Notes: generated from the sequence alone by a model not told the origin. Positions 1 through 5,680 are shown, counted from the stretch's first letter. The stretch: 9,342 nt of DNA from Nitrososphaerales archaeon (GCA_030039515.1 JASHVT010000058.1:1-9342); one strand, 5' to 3'. Numbers and translations: made by a program.

Positions 1-220
1 CCGCCTTGGAGCCCGTCGGCCTGCTCGACCTGACCCCCACGAATAGCAAGGGTATCTCCTCGGTCCTGCCGTACCTGCTGAACATCCCATCGCCTCCTAC
101 GACGACAGCGATGTCTGCGCTCCTGTCTCCCACCTTGATGCCGGCGGCTACGATCATGCCCCTGAGCTCCTCAGGCCTGACCTTCGGCCTGCCTCCGTCC
201 AGAAGGACCTTCGCCTTCAA
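1..220 (-). CDS. NAD kinase, N-terminal part (cut by left edge)
   Basis: The minus strand is open from a TTG at 220-218 to the window edge, giving 73 residues that begin MKAKVLLDGG. Residues 39-45 read VVVGGDG, the GGDG nucleotide-binding motif of ATP-NAD kinases, and about 15 residues later comes IPLLFVGVR, which fits the family's strand leading to the 'GVN'-like segment. NAD kinases phosphorylate NAD to NADP in the cytoplasm. The TTG overlaps the TGA of the upstream DUF72 gene as TTGA, so the two genes are probably co-transcribed and translationally coupled. The GGDG motif sits close to the N-terminus, implying a compact archaeal form without the longer N-terminal region of bacterial enzymes. 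The C-terminal catalytic part is outside the window. A related diacylglycerol-kinase-type fold is possible but less likely. Confidence 0.75.
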   Translation of the reverse strand, partial: MKAKVLLDGGRPKVRPEELRGMIVAAGIKVGDRSADIAVVVGGDGMFSRYGRTEEIPLLFVGVRSSRPTGSKA

Positions 221-1083
221 GTATGATGCCCCGTGTCGCCCATGAACTCGAGCATGCTCGTCTCTCCTCGCGCGGCGACCTTCCCGCCTTCGAGGAACGC
301 CGTGGCTCTGTTCCTTGCTTCATCCTGCCGCGCTCCCGACGCGCCCAGCAGTGCCATCATCTTCAGAGAGTTCTCGATGGCGAAGCCCCTGAAGTGGTTG
401 TTGAAGTATCCATAGACCTTCTTGGATTTCCGCGCGACCTCCTCTACCTTGGGGGCCCAGTTCTGAAGCTCCTTGTCGTTGTATCTGTAGTTGTACCATG
501 GGTGCGCCCCCCTTCCATGCCATCTGACGAACGCGAAGTCTGTGGTCACTATGGGGTCGGGCGGGAGGAGCGGCTCATCGACGATGGCGTTCGCTACGTT
601 CCTGCTCTCAAGCTCCGACCAGACGTCTTCTCTGAGCCAGGAGGGATGCCTGAACTCCACAACGAAACGGACGTCCTCAGGCAAGACGGCCAAGAATGAC
701 GTCAGCCTGTCCCTGTCCTTCTCATAGGAGAAGCTCGGGGGGAGCTGAATGAGGATCGGGCCCATTCTTCCGCTGGCTATGAGGGGCTTCATGAGGCTGA
801 GGAACTTCACGAGCTCGGTCTCTGCCCCGCTCTCGAGGCTCAGCTTCTTCTCATGCGTGATGAGCCGTGGAAGCTTGGCCGAGAAGACGAAACTGTCTGG
901 TGTGTTCCTTGCCCACCCGTTGACTAGGCCCTTCGATGGGAACGCATAGAACGTCGAGTCTATCTCGGCCGTGGAGAACAGGCTCGAGTAGAAGGAGAGC
1001 TTGTTGGTGCTCGAACTCGGGTAGAAGACTCCCTTCCACTCCTCGTAGGACCACCCCGACGTCCCTATCAGAAGGTCGCCCAT
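217..1083 (-). CDS. DUF72 / YecE-family TIM-barrel protein
   Basis: A 288-residue protein beginning MGDLLIGTSGWSY, the hallmark N-terminus of the DUF72 family. Other family segments are visible in order: EIDSTFY with FVFSAKLPRLITHEK (substrate-facing barrel strands), ILIQLPPSF, VRFVVEFRHPSW, a FAFVRWHGRG strand, and KVYGYFNNHFRGFAIENS near the end. The length matches the family. Members are soluble TIM-barrel proteins of unknown biochemical role, sometimes linked to nucleic-acid or iron-sulphur metabolism, but this window adds no proof. The ATG at 1083 is chosen over one seven codons upstream because a TATA-like TTTAAA lies about 29 bases ahead, the spacing of an archaeal leaderless transcript. 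The gene's TGA overlaps the start of the NAD kinase gene. Confidence 0.9.
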   Translation of the reverse strand: MGDLLIGTSGWSYEEWKGVFYPSSSTNKLSFYSSLFSTAEIDSTFYAFPSKGLVNGWARNTPDSFVFSAKLPRLITHEKKLSLESGAETELVKFLSLMKPLIASGRMGPILIQLPPSFSYEKDRDRLTSFLAVLPEDVRFVVEFRHPSWLREDVWSELESRNVANAIVDEPLLPPDPIVTTDFAFVRWHGRGAHPWYNYRYNDKELQNWAPKVEEVARKSKKVYGYFNNHFRGFAIENSLKMMALLGASGARQDEARNRATAFLEGGKVAARGETSMLEFMGDTGHHT

Positions 1084-1108
1084 CTCAAGACTCGGCCCTG
1101 GCAAGCGG

Positions 1109-1115
1109 TTTAAAG
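1109..1115 (-). promoter_or_regulatory. TATA box of the DUF72-NAD kinase operon
   Basis: On the minus strand the sequence reads CTTTAAACC, centred about 29 bases before the ATG at 1083. It lies in the 46-base gap after the cyclohydrolase stop codon at 1130. The spacing puts transcription start at or next to the ATG, so the mRNA would be leaderless. This is inferred from sequence only. Confidence 0.5.
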
Positions 1116-1129
1116 TGATACCCAGTGTC

Positions 1130-1879
1130 TCAGAAGGTCGGCATCCAACCCGGTTTCGACGACCATGTCGCGACCGCGTCGTGAAGGTGTATCGACTCGA
1201 AGCACCGCGCGCTTACGTACTTCGCGTTTGGGAACCGGTTCAGGCACTCTCTGACGAGATCCTCCGCGAATTTCGGGTTCGCTTGCGCCTCCAGAATCTT
1301 CTTCGCTTCTTCGAGACGCTTCATCTCTTCCCTTGGCGCCGCGGAGAAGCACTCCGTGACCCTGGCGGCTACGCTCCTCGAGTCCAAGGGCCCCGCGCTA
1401 GAGACGACCACCGTCAGCTTCGCACGCTGCATGTGTCCGACCCCGATCATCTTCTTGCTGCAGGGACATGCGGTCATCCCCTCGACCGCGAACCTATAGG
1501 TCAGCGCCCCCCTCTCTTTCGCGCGGACGGTTATCTCCACGAACCTGTCCTCATGCGGCATGTCGTACCTACAGACGACGCTTGAACCTGGCTGTGTCCT
1601 GTTGACCTCCGCTGCGATCCACCTGACCCACTTCTCGACGCTCTTCGCCTTCTTGGCGTTGGCGGCCCTCACGAGCCTGCTCATATGGACGCCCCTGTGG
1701 AAGCCGGTGGAGGTCTGGATGTCCAACTCGACCGGCATGGACAGGTTTCCGTCGGAGAAGAGGACTCTGAGACCAGCCACTCCTGCGTCGACCGGGACCT
1801 GGGAGCCCTCAGACTGGACGTCGGCGGTCGCGTCTATGTAGCCAAGGGTACCTTCAGCGTTCTTCCTTTGGGACGCCAA
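1130..1879 (-). CDS. mptA: GTP cyclohydrolase IB (MptA/FolE2 family)
   Basis: A 249-residue protein of the metal-dependent COG1469 family, which opens the imidazole ring of GTP as the first step towards pterins and 7-deazaguanines. Family motifs, numbered from the TTG at 1879: ELDIQTSTGFHRGVHMSR (51-68), EGMTACPCSK (133-142) with the metal or catalytic cysteines, GVGHMQRA (146-153), and IHLHDA (230-235) near the C-terminus. Archaeal MptA yields the cyclic phosphate of dihydroneopterin, bacterial FolE2 the triphosphate; sequence alone does not decide which. The frame stays open further upstream but would overlap the queC coding end by 70 bases. The TTG is preferred because a TATA-like TTACTTAA lies about 30 bases before it. 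Beside queC and a QueD-like gene, it probably supplies the archaeosine and/or pterin pathway. Confidence 0.92.
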   Translation of the reverse strand: MASQRKNAEGTLGYIDATADVQSEGSQVPVDAGVAGLRVLFSDGNLSMPVELDIQTSTGFHRGVHMSRLVRAANAKKAKSVEKWVRWIAAEVNRTQPGSSVVCRYDMPHEDRFVEITVRAKERGALTYRFAVEGMTACPCSKKMIGVGHMQRAKLTVVVSSAGPLDSRSVAARVTECFSAAPREEMKRLEEAKKILEAQANPKFAEDLVRECLNRFPNAKYVSARCFESIHLHDAVATWSSKPGWMPTF

Positions 1880-1907
1880 GACGACAGGGCGACCTCGCGC
1901 CCACCCC

Positions 1908-1915
1908 TTAAGTAA
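1908..1915 (-). promoter_or_regulatory. Possible TATA box for the cyclohydrolase gene
   Basis: The minus strand reads AAAATTACTTAAGG just before the queC stop codon region ends. Its centre is about 32 bases upstream of the TTG at 1879, giving a leader of only a few bases. No Shine-Dalgarno sequence precedes that TTG, which fits a short-leader transcript. The gene may also be read from the queD-queC transcript. Confidence 0.4.
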
Positions 1916-1920
1916 TTTTC

Positions 1921-2535
1921 CTAGAGCCTGAGAGGGTCCTCTACACCTGCCGAGTCGAACGCCCTGACCCTCGCCAGGCAGCCTTCGCATGTCCAGCAGT
2001 GTTCCTTCGTGTCGCGGTGGCAGCTCCAGGTCATGCCCAAAGGCACCCCCTGAGCCTGTGCCAGCTTGACGACTTCGGCCTTGGTCATGCTAGCCAGAGG
2101 TAGCGAGATCTTCACGTCTCTTGAACCGAGCTCCTTGGAACCGCTCTTGAGCGCCCTCTGAAGGATCCTGAAGAATGCTGGCCTGGAGTCAGGAAACGTC
2201 CTCTGGTCGTCCTTGTTGTGTCCCCCGACTATGAGGGACGCGCCCACCTCTTCTGCGACGGACGCCGCGTAGGAGTAGAAGATGCCGTTGCGGCCAGGGA
2301 TGTAGGAGCCCGGCATGCCTTCGAACCTCCCGTGGGGCATGTCTTCCGCCTCCGCCAGGTCGGGGAGCCTTGCCATCCTGTGCTCCTTCACGCCGGCAAG
2401 GGCCGCCAGCCTTCTGGCTCCGACAACCTCGGACCTGGATATCCCGCGGAACTCGAACGTGAGAGCCCTTATGACGAACCTCTTCCTTTCTAGGAAGAGA
2501 GCGGTAGCTGAGTCTATCCCGCCAGATAGAAGCAC
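1921..2535 (-). CDS. queC: 7-cyano-7-deazaguanine (preQ0) synthase QueC
   Basis: A 204-residue protein of the QueC family, which converts 7-carboxy-7-deazaguanine to preQ0 using ATP and ammonia. Residues 4-9 read SGGIDS, the PP-loop that binds ATP. YIPGRNGIF (78-86) matches the conserved substrate-site segment. Four cysteines at 172, 180, 183 and 186 (CHRDTKEHCWTCEGC) form the expected zinc site. The GTG start is supported by a strong GGAGG five bases upstream. It overlaps the TAG of the QueD-like gene by one base (TAGTG), so coupling is likely. Started here, the first beta strand lacks two to four residues usual in homologues; the frame upstream continues with ...TKEAI but has no standard start codon. 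Confidence 0.93.
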   Translation of the reverse strand: MLLSGGIDSATALFLERKRFVIRALTFEFRGISRSEVVGARRLAALAGVKEHRMARLPDLAEAEDMPHGRFEGMPGSYIPGRNGIFYSYAASVAEEVGASLIVGGHNKDDQRTFPDSRPAFFRILQRALKSGSKELGSRDVKISLPLASMTKAEVVKLAQAQGVPLGMTWSCHRDTKEHCWTCEGCLARVRAFDSAGVEDPLRL

Positions 2536-3410
2536 TATCGCCTCCTTCGTCTCTTGTCCACTCCGCGCTGGTGGATCCTTGCCAGGAGGTGGCTCCCCTT
2601 GTTGAGCCCCTCATACACATACACGCCCACGGCAGTGACATTCGCAGGCATTCTGGGGGCGACTCTCCCAAGGAGTTCGCCCGCGAGGTTCTCTACCGTA
2701 GCCTCTCCCTTCAGGAGGACGGTGGTCGCTTTGGGTGCTTTGATAGCGAATTCCCCATGGACGGTATCGAACGCCATCGAGACGGTGTCTCCGGACACGG
2801 CCGTGACGTAGGCTTCGTTGATGAACAGTTTATGGTCGAGGCTCATGACGGCGGCTCTGATCGCGTCCTTGGCGACAGCGAAGTCCACCACCATCCCGTC
2901 GAGGGGACGGCCGATTAGCTCGACAAGGACGCTCGACGTGTGTCCATGCATGACCGAGCACTTCTCGGTCTTCGGAAGAATGTGCGCGTAGTCGAAGCTG
3001 AACGAAGGGTCGTCCATGAAGATCGTCTGGAGGTGGCCCTCCTCTTCGAGGCCTACGACCCTCAGTCCGTGGTCCATGCTGTCGCTCCTCAGAGAGTCTC
3101 TTCGTATGAGCACGCACTTCGCCTTCATCGAGGCCAGCCTCCGCCGTTCCACCGGTCTGATCTCCCTGTCCACGAATATCGCCGTCCCGTTGACAAGGAA
3201 GTCTGCCTCCGGGAGGCCATCAGCCAGCCGCACTCCCGTGCGATACGGCACTTTGATTGAATCCAGAATCTGCGCAACCAGCTGGTGGGTTTCGCTCGCA
3301 ACAGGGGTGCTTTCGTAGATGTACGCCCTCTTGTACCCGCCCCCTTCCATCGTGCGAATTCTTGGGACGAGCCTTGAGAGTAGGTCCTCGCTCAATCTAT
3401 GGCTCGCCAT
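2535..3410 (-). CDS. QueD-like 6-pyruvoyl-tetrahydropterin synthase with N-terminal extension
   Basis: A 291-residue protein whose C-terminal ~155 residues are a 6-pyruvoyl-tetrahydropterin synthase/QueD domain. Zinc ligands H143 (FDYAH), H155 and H157 (MHGHT) are present, as are the catalytic Cys151, MVVDF (173-177), the LDH motif (191-193), TVEN (238-241) and YEG (266-268). QueD turns dihydroneopterin triphosphate into 6-carboxytetrahydropterin. Typical members are 120-140 residues, so residues 1 to about 130 are extra; they include ADFLVNGTAIFVDREIRPVERR and are not a domain I recognise. The span between LDH and TVEN is also longer than usual. The protein ends in a basic KRRRRR tail. The ATG at 3410 has no clear Shine-Dalgarno; the next in-frame ATG is residue 21. 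Adjacent queC and mptA support a role in archaeosine precursor synthesis. Confidence 0.88.
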   Translation of the reverse strand: MASHRLSEDLLSRLVPRIRTMEGGGYKRAYIYESTPVASETHQLVAQILDSIKVPYRTGVRLADGLPEADFLVNGTAIFVDREIRPVERRRLASMKAKCVLIRRDSLRSDSMDHGLRVVGLEEEGHLQTIFMDDPSFSFDYAHILPKTEKCSVMHGHTSSVLVELIGRPLDGMVVDFAVAKDAIRAAVMSLDHKLFINEAYVTAVSGDTVSMAFDTVHGEFAIKAPKATTVLLKGEATVENLAGELLGRVAPRMPANVTAVGVYVYEGLNKGSHLLARIHQRGVDKRRRRR

Positions 3411-3465
3411 GAGCGGGCTCGTTAAAGTCGTTTTGGATGCAGAGGACGCGACGTGGCGAAATCTG

Positions 3466-3472
3466 ATTTATA
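3466..3472 (+). promoter_or_regulatory. TATA box of the tRNA-Gly gene
   Basis: GATTTATAC, with a purine-rich GCGAAA just upstream that could be the TFB-recognition element, is centred about 30 bases before the 5' end of the tRNA. That is the normal archaeal promoter spacing, so transcription would start at or a few bases before the mature end. Confidence 0.6.
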
Positions 3473-3499
3473 CGCCCCAGGGGAGGTGGACGATCCAGT

Positions 3500-3591
3500 G
3501 CGGCCGTGATCTAGTGGTTAGGATAGGGGCTTCCCAAAGGGATAAGGTCTCGGGGATGCCTCTTGCCCGGGTCCGAATCCCGGCGGCCGCA
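3500..3591 (+). tRNA. tRNA-Gly (CCC) with 20-nt intron
   Basis: A full cloverleaf folds once a 20-nt intron is removed. The acceptor stem is GCGGCCG with CGGCCGC (seven Watson-Crick pairs) and discriminator A3591. The D stem is ATCT/GGAT with GG at 3516-3517. The anticodon stem is GGGGC/GCCTC, and the T stem is CCGGG/CCCGG. The loop TTCCCA places CCC at 34-36, and the acceptor sequence with A73 is typical of archaeal tRNA-Gly. The intron is about 3538-3557 (one-base ambiguity against 3537-3556). TCCC (3532-3535) can pair with GGGG (3552-3555), leaving AAA as a three-base bulge, and GGGA/TCTC forms an inner stem, resembling the bulge-helix-bulge cut by the splicing endonuclease. CCA is not encoded. 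Oddly, the T loop is TCCGAAT, with C at position 55. Confidence 0.93.
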
Positions 3592-3605
3592 TCGAATTCC
3601 TGCAA

Positions 3606-3632
3606 TCAGAGGTGCAGCTCTGACGATTTTCT
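3606..3632 (+). terminator. Hairpin plus T-run after the tRNA
   Basis: TCAGAG (3606-3611) and CTCTGA (3618-3623) form a 6-bp stem with a 6-base loop, followed by CGATTTTCT. It begins 15 bases past the tRNA end. Archaeal termination mainly needs the T-run; the hairpin may add to it or serve 3' end processing. Confidence 0.45.
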
Positions 3633-3850
3633 ATACTGAAGGTGTTACCTACCAAGCCATACCTGCTCCAGGACTCGGGTGACATCGGCGCCCGAGTCAG
3701 GAGTCAGCAAACACTCCCACGCGGTGACGTTGTTGCCCGGCTTCTAACCCTCTCAAGGACGCGGTCGGGCGAGCATCACCACACTGGCAGATCCCAGAGA
3801 GCATTGGGGGCGTGCCTTGCTAGTAACCCCAACTCGAGCTTTCATACGAA
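3633..3850. other. Intergenic stretch with two hairpins
   Basis: About 220 bases between the tRNA terminator and the small membrane ORF. One strong inverted repeat has GACTCGGG (3672-3679) facing CCCGAGTC (3691-3698); two more pairs, one of them G-U, extend the stem to 10 bp with a 7-base loop. A weaker one has TTGGGG (3804-3809) facing CCCCAA (3827-3832). A plus-strand frame is open across 3642-3872, but its predicted protein has no domain, no supported start and an implausible composition, so I do not call it a gene. Confidence 0.5.
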
Positions 3851-4120
3851 ATGCTTAGAACAGAGGAACTGAAATATGTAGGCATCGGTTTGAGGGCAAA
3901 ACAGAAGATCGTCATCATAGGAGTTGTAACTGTTCTGGTTGCAACCTCTCTCTTTGTATTCTTCGAAGTTCCCATGGTCAGCGGTGTTATCCAGACTGGA
4001 GGTTGTCATGGCTTTGTTATTGGAGGCTGTCTGAGTTGTCAGGGGGAGGAGTCGTGGTCGTACCTACTGTTGGGCATTGGTTATCATCAGTATCAACTTG
4101 ACGATTGCATCCTGGCCTGA
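3851..4120 (+). CDS. Possible small membrane-anchored Cys-containing protein
   Basis: An 89-residue ORF that I cannot assign to a family. Residues about 20-42 (IVIIGVVTVLVATSLFVFFEV) form one convincing hydrophobic helix after a basic stretch (RAKQK), so the N-terminus is probably cytoplasmic and the rest outside. Beyond it are GGCHGF, GGCLSC and a later cysteine, about four cysteines that could form disulphides or bind metal. Codons use GTT, ATA, ACT and GTA far more than neighbouring genes, suggesting transfer or relaxed selection. No Shine-Dalgarno or clear TATA box precedes the ATG, so the start is uncertain and the gene may be silent. The ordered basic-helix-cysteine layout argues against chance. 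Confidence 0.5.
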   Translation: MLRTEELKYVGIGLRAKQKIVIIGVVTVLVATSLFVFFEVPMVSGVIQTGGCHGFVIGGCLSCQGEESWSYLLLGIGYHQYQLDDCILA

Positions 4121-4278
4121 CGGATCACCGGGCAGGTTAGAATGGTTGCTGGAAGAATCTAGAAAATACGACTGGGGCCACAACATGTGAGGTCCAAGCA
4201 CGTGCGGCTATGACCTGAGGGGCGTAGCGACCACCTCTCTGGCTCAAGCGCTTGGACTCAGACTCGGCCAGGTAGTAG
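4121..4278. other. Gap between convergent genes
   Basis: This 158-base gap separates the possible membrane protein from the peroxiredoxin stop codon. It contains a perfect palindrome CAAGCGCTTG (4245-4254), with CTGGC and GCCAG flanking it more widely, and GCACGTGC near 4199. No ORF or RNA gene is evident; these may be 3' ends of the two transcripts. Confidence 0.35.
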
Positions 4279-4737
4279 TTAGGTCAAACTCTTCAGCGCG
4301 TCCATGGCCTCCGCCACGTGCTGCTTAGGCCTCACCTGGGAGGAGAAAGCGCGCCTGATGATCCCCTGCTTGTCGATGACGAATGTAACCCGACCCGGCA
4401 TGAGGCCGAGCGTTCCGGTCGCTCCGTATGCCTTCCTGACGTTCCCGTTGGAGTCGCTCAACAGCAGGAACCTTGCATTGCACTCCGACGCGAACTTCTG
4501 GTGACTTTCCGAGGTGTCTGAGCTGACGCCGATTACCTCCGCCCCCATCTTCGTGATCTCGTCGTAGTTCTCCCCGAAGGTCCTCGCTTCCACGCTGCAC
4601 CCCATCGTGAAGTCCTTCGGGTAGAAGTATAGCACCACGTTCTTCACGCCCTTGAAGTCTTTCAGCGAGACCACTCGTCCGTCCTGAGCAGGCAGCGAGA
4701 ACTCCGGCGCCTCGTCTCCTACCTTGACCTTGGTCAT
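4279..4737 (-). CDS. Peroxiredoxin, PrxQ/BCP family
   Basis: A 152-residue thiol peroxidase that reduces hydrogen peroxide and organic hydroperoxides in the cytoplasm. GDEAPEFSLP (7-16) opens the thioredoxin-like fold, and YFYPKDFTMGCSVEA (37-51) carries the peroxidatic Cys47 with the conserved Thr three residues before it. The cysteine that many BCP proteins have five residues later is replaced by Arg52. Instead Cys86 (ASECNARF) sits where helix-3-type PrxQ enzymes carry their resolving cysteine, so a two-Cys mechanism is likely. TLGLMPGRVTFVID (109-122) and the C-terminal helix complete the family length. The ATG is supported by GGAGG about six bases upstream. It follows the 111-residue gene by 21 bases in the same direction, so they are probably co-transcribed. 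Confidence 0.93.
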   Translation of the reverse strand: MTKVKVGDEAPEFSLPAQDGRVVSLKDFKGVKNVVLYFYPKDFTMGCSVEARTFGENYDEITKMGAEVIGVSSDTSESHQKFASECNARFLLLSDSNGNVRKAYGATGTLGLMPGRVTFVIDKQGIIRRAFSSQVRPKQHVAEAMDALKSLT

Positions 4738-4758
4738 CCTATGCCTCCACCGTCCTCC

Positions 4759-5094
4759 CTACGTCCCTTCTGTGATCTTCTTCAGAGCTAGGGCTCCGTT
4801 CCTGATGTCCAGCTCATAGATCTCGTTCACATCCAGCCTGATCCCAAGCATGTCATACTCAGTCTCGGTCAGAGTCATGACGACCTTTGAGAATCCGAGC
4901 TCCCTGAGCTGAGGCATAAGCCCCATTGCCTGAAGCTGGGTGACCATCCCCTGGACCATCCTCGTTTCGTCGCTCCCCGAGTACGCGTCCGCCCTCCTCG
5001 AGTCCCTCACCTCGACAAGCTCGATCTGTTTCGCAGGGAGGCCCGTCGTCGGGTCTGTAACCGAGCTGATCCTGTTTACCCTGACCCTTGCCAT
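4759..5094 (-). CDS. Conserved 111-residue protein, unknown function
   Basis: The protein begins MARVRVNRISSVTDPTTGLPAK and has a mixed beta/alpha pattern: an N-terminal strand pair ending QIELVEVR, a helix around 44-65 (RMVQGMVTQLQAMGLMPQLR), a strand VVMTLTETEYDMLG, and a final hairpin VNEIYELDIRNGALALKK. The pattern looks like a widespread short archaeal (TACK) family; arcadin-1 comes to mind, but I cannot verify it and no crenactin gene is nearby. The frame is open 93 codons further upstream, antisense-like and overlapping the previous gene. The ATG at 5094 is preferred because TTTATATT lies about 26 bases before it, the leaderless spacing. It is followed closely by the peroxiredoxin gene. 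Confidence 0.85.
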   Translation of the reverse strand: MARVRVNRISSVTDPTTGLPAKQIELVEVRDSRRADAYSGSDETRMVQGMVTQLQAMGLMPQLRELGFSKVVMTLTETEYDMLGIRLDVNEIYELDIRNGALALKKITEGT

Positions 5095-5115
5095 AGGGAG
5101 ACTTCTCTCTCCGTC

Positions 5116-5123
5116 AATATAAA
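5116..5123 (-). promoter_or_regulatory. TATA box, leaderless promoter of the 111-residue gene
   Basis: The minus strand reads GGTTTATATTGAC, centred about 26 bases before the ATG at 5094, so transcription should begin at the start codon. A palindromic ACCGCTTGAGCGGT (5123-5136) abuts it where the TFB-recognition element or an operator would sit. Confidence 0.6.
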
Positions 5124-5153
5124 CCGCTTGAGCGGTGCGCGCACCGGCGCCGG
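5123..5153. repeat. Three consecutive palindromes
   Basis: ACCGCTTGAGCGGT (5123-5136; 6-bp arms), GGTGCGCGCACC (5134-5145; perfect) and CCGGCGCCGG (5144-5153; perfect) overlap end to end. They fill the space between the TAG of the 157-residue gene (5154-5156) and the TATA box of the next gene. They could be the 3' end structure of the first transcript, an operator for the second, or chance in GC-rich sequence. Confidence 0.5.
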
Positions 5154-5627
5154 CTAGGCCGTCGCACCAGGCTCGGTCGAGGCATCTGGCTGCGTCTGCT
5201 GGCCCTCGCCCGATTCCTCTGCGGGCAGGTCTCCTTGCGCCTGCTCGACCTGACCTGACATCATCGACTCCACCTCTTCGGGAGATATGATCCTGGCCAT
5301 CGACAGGTTGACGAGGGAGTTCGTCGACGCCTCTCCGGTTAGCCTGCCAATCCTTCCCCTGAACTCGCGCCACTTCAGCTTGGTGTTTCCGCTCTTCGAT
5401 GTGTAGATTATCCCTAGCACGTCCCTAGCGTTGATGAAGGTGATGTCGCTTATCTTCTTCAGGTCGACCTTGTCCACGGCCTCCACGTAGATCGACCCCT
5501 GGTCGCCCTGCTTCTCAGGAAAGACCTCGGGGTCTCTCAGATAGGACTCCGGGATGAAGCTCCTACATGTGCTGCTTATCAGAAACCGACGGAAGCGTTC
5601 AAGGTTGCAAGTGATGTCCAACTCCAA
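5154..5627 (-). CDS. Unrecognised 157-residue protein with acidic low-complexity tail
   Basis: I do not recognise this protein. Residues 1-120 look globular, with strands around 45-52 (SIYVEAVD) and 60-76 (SDITFINARDVLGIIY) and a basic helix KLKWREFRGRIGRL (83-96). From about 122 the sequence is rich in Gln, Glu, Gly and Pro and probably disordered. No transmembrane segment or metal motif is seen. The start is taken as TTG at 5627: AGGTG lies eight bases upstream and a TATA box (GTTTATAT) about 39 bases upstream. A second TTG two codons on is equally possible. The following gene has its own promoter, but the same orientation suggests partial co-transcription. Confidence 0.65.
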   Translation of the reverse strand: MELDITCNLERFRRFLISSTCRSFIPESYLRDPEVFPEKQGDQGSIYVEAVDKVDLKKISDITFINARDVLGIIYTSKSGNTKLKWREFRGRIGRLTGEASTNSLVNLSMARIISPEEVESMMSGQVEQAQGDLPAEESGEGQQTQPDASTEPGATA

Positions 5628-5662
5628 CAGTACGACACCTGGACATGCGCTCCTCTCACGTG

Positions 5663-5670
5663 ATATAAAC
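5663..5670 (-). promoter_or_regulatory. TATA box of the 157-residue gene
   Basis: The minus strand reads TTAGTTTATATCACG. Its centre is about 39 bases before the TTG at 5627, so the leader would be about 12 bases and would start with the AGGTG ribosome-binding sequence. Confidence 0.5.
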
Positions 5671-5680
5671 TAATTCCCAT

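Noticed and set aside
1880..1990. Extension of the cyclohydrolase to 1990
   Set aside because: It would overlap the 3' end of queC by 70 bases, adds Arg/Gly-rich sequence not seen in the family, and ignores the TATA-like box before the TTG at 1879.
3642..3872. Plus-strand ORF of 76 codons after the tRNA
   Set aside because: It runs through two hairpins, has no supported start, no recognisable fold and a composition rich in Arg, Ser, Gly and His. Length alone is not enough.
3500..4278. Integrated element at the tRNA gene
   Set aside because: The tRNA sits beside an AT-leaning ORF, but I found no integrase, no duplicated tRNA 3' end and no flanking repeats in the window.
5095..5373. Upstream extension of the 111-residue gene to 5373
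   Set aside because: It overlaps most of the C-terminal coding part of the 157-residue gene in another frame, has an Arg/Gly-rich composition typical of a shadow frame, and would pass over a well-placed TATA box.
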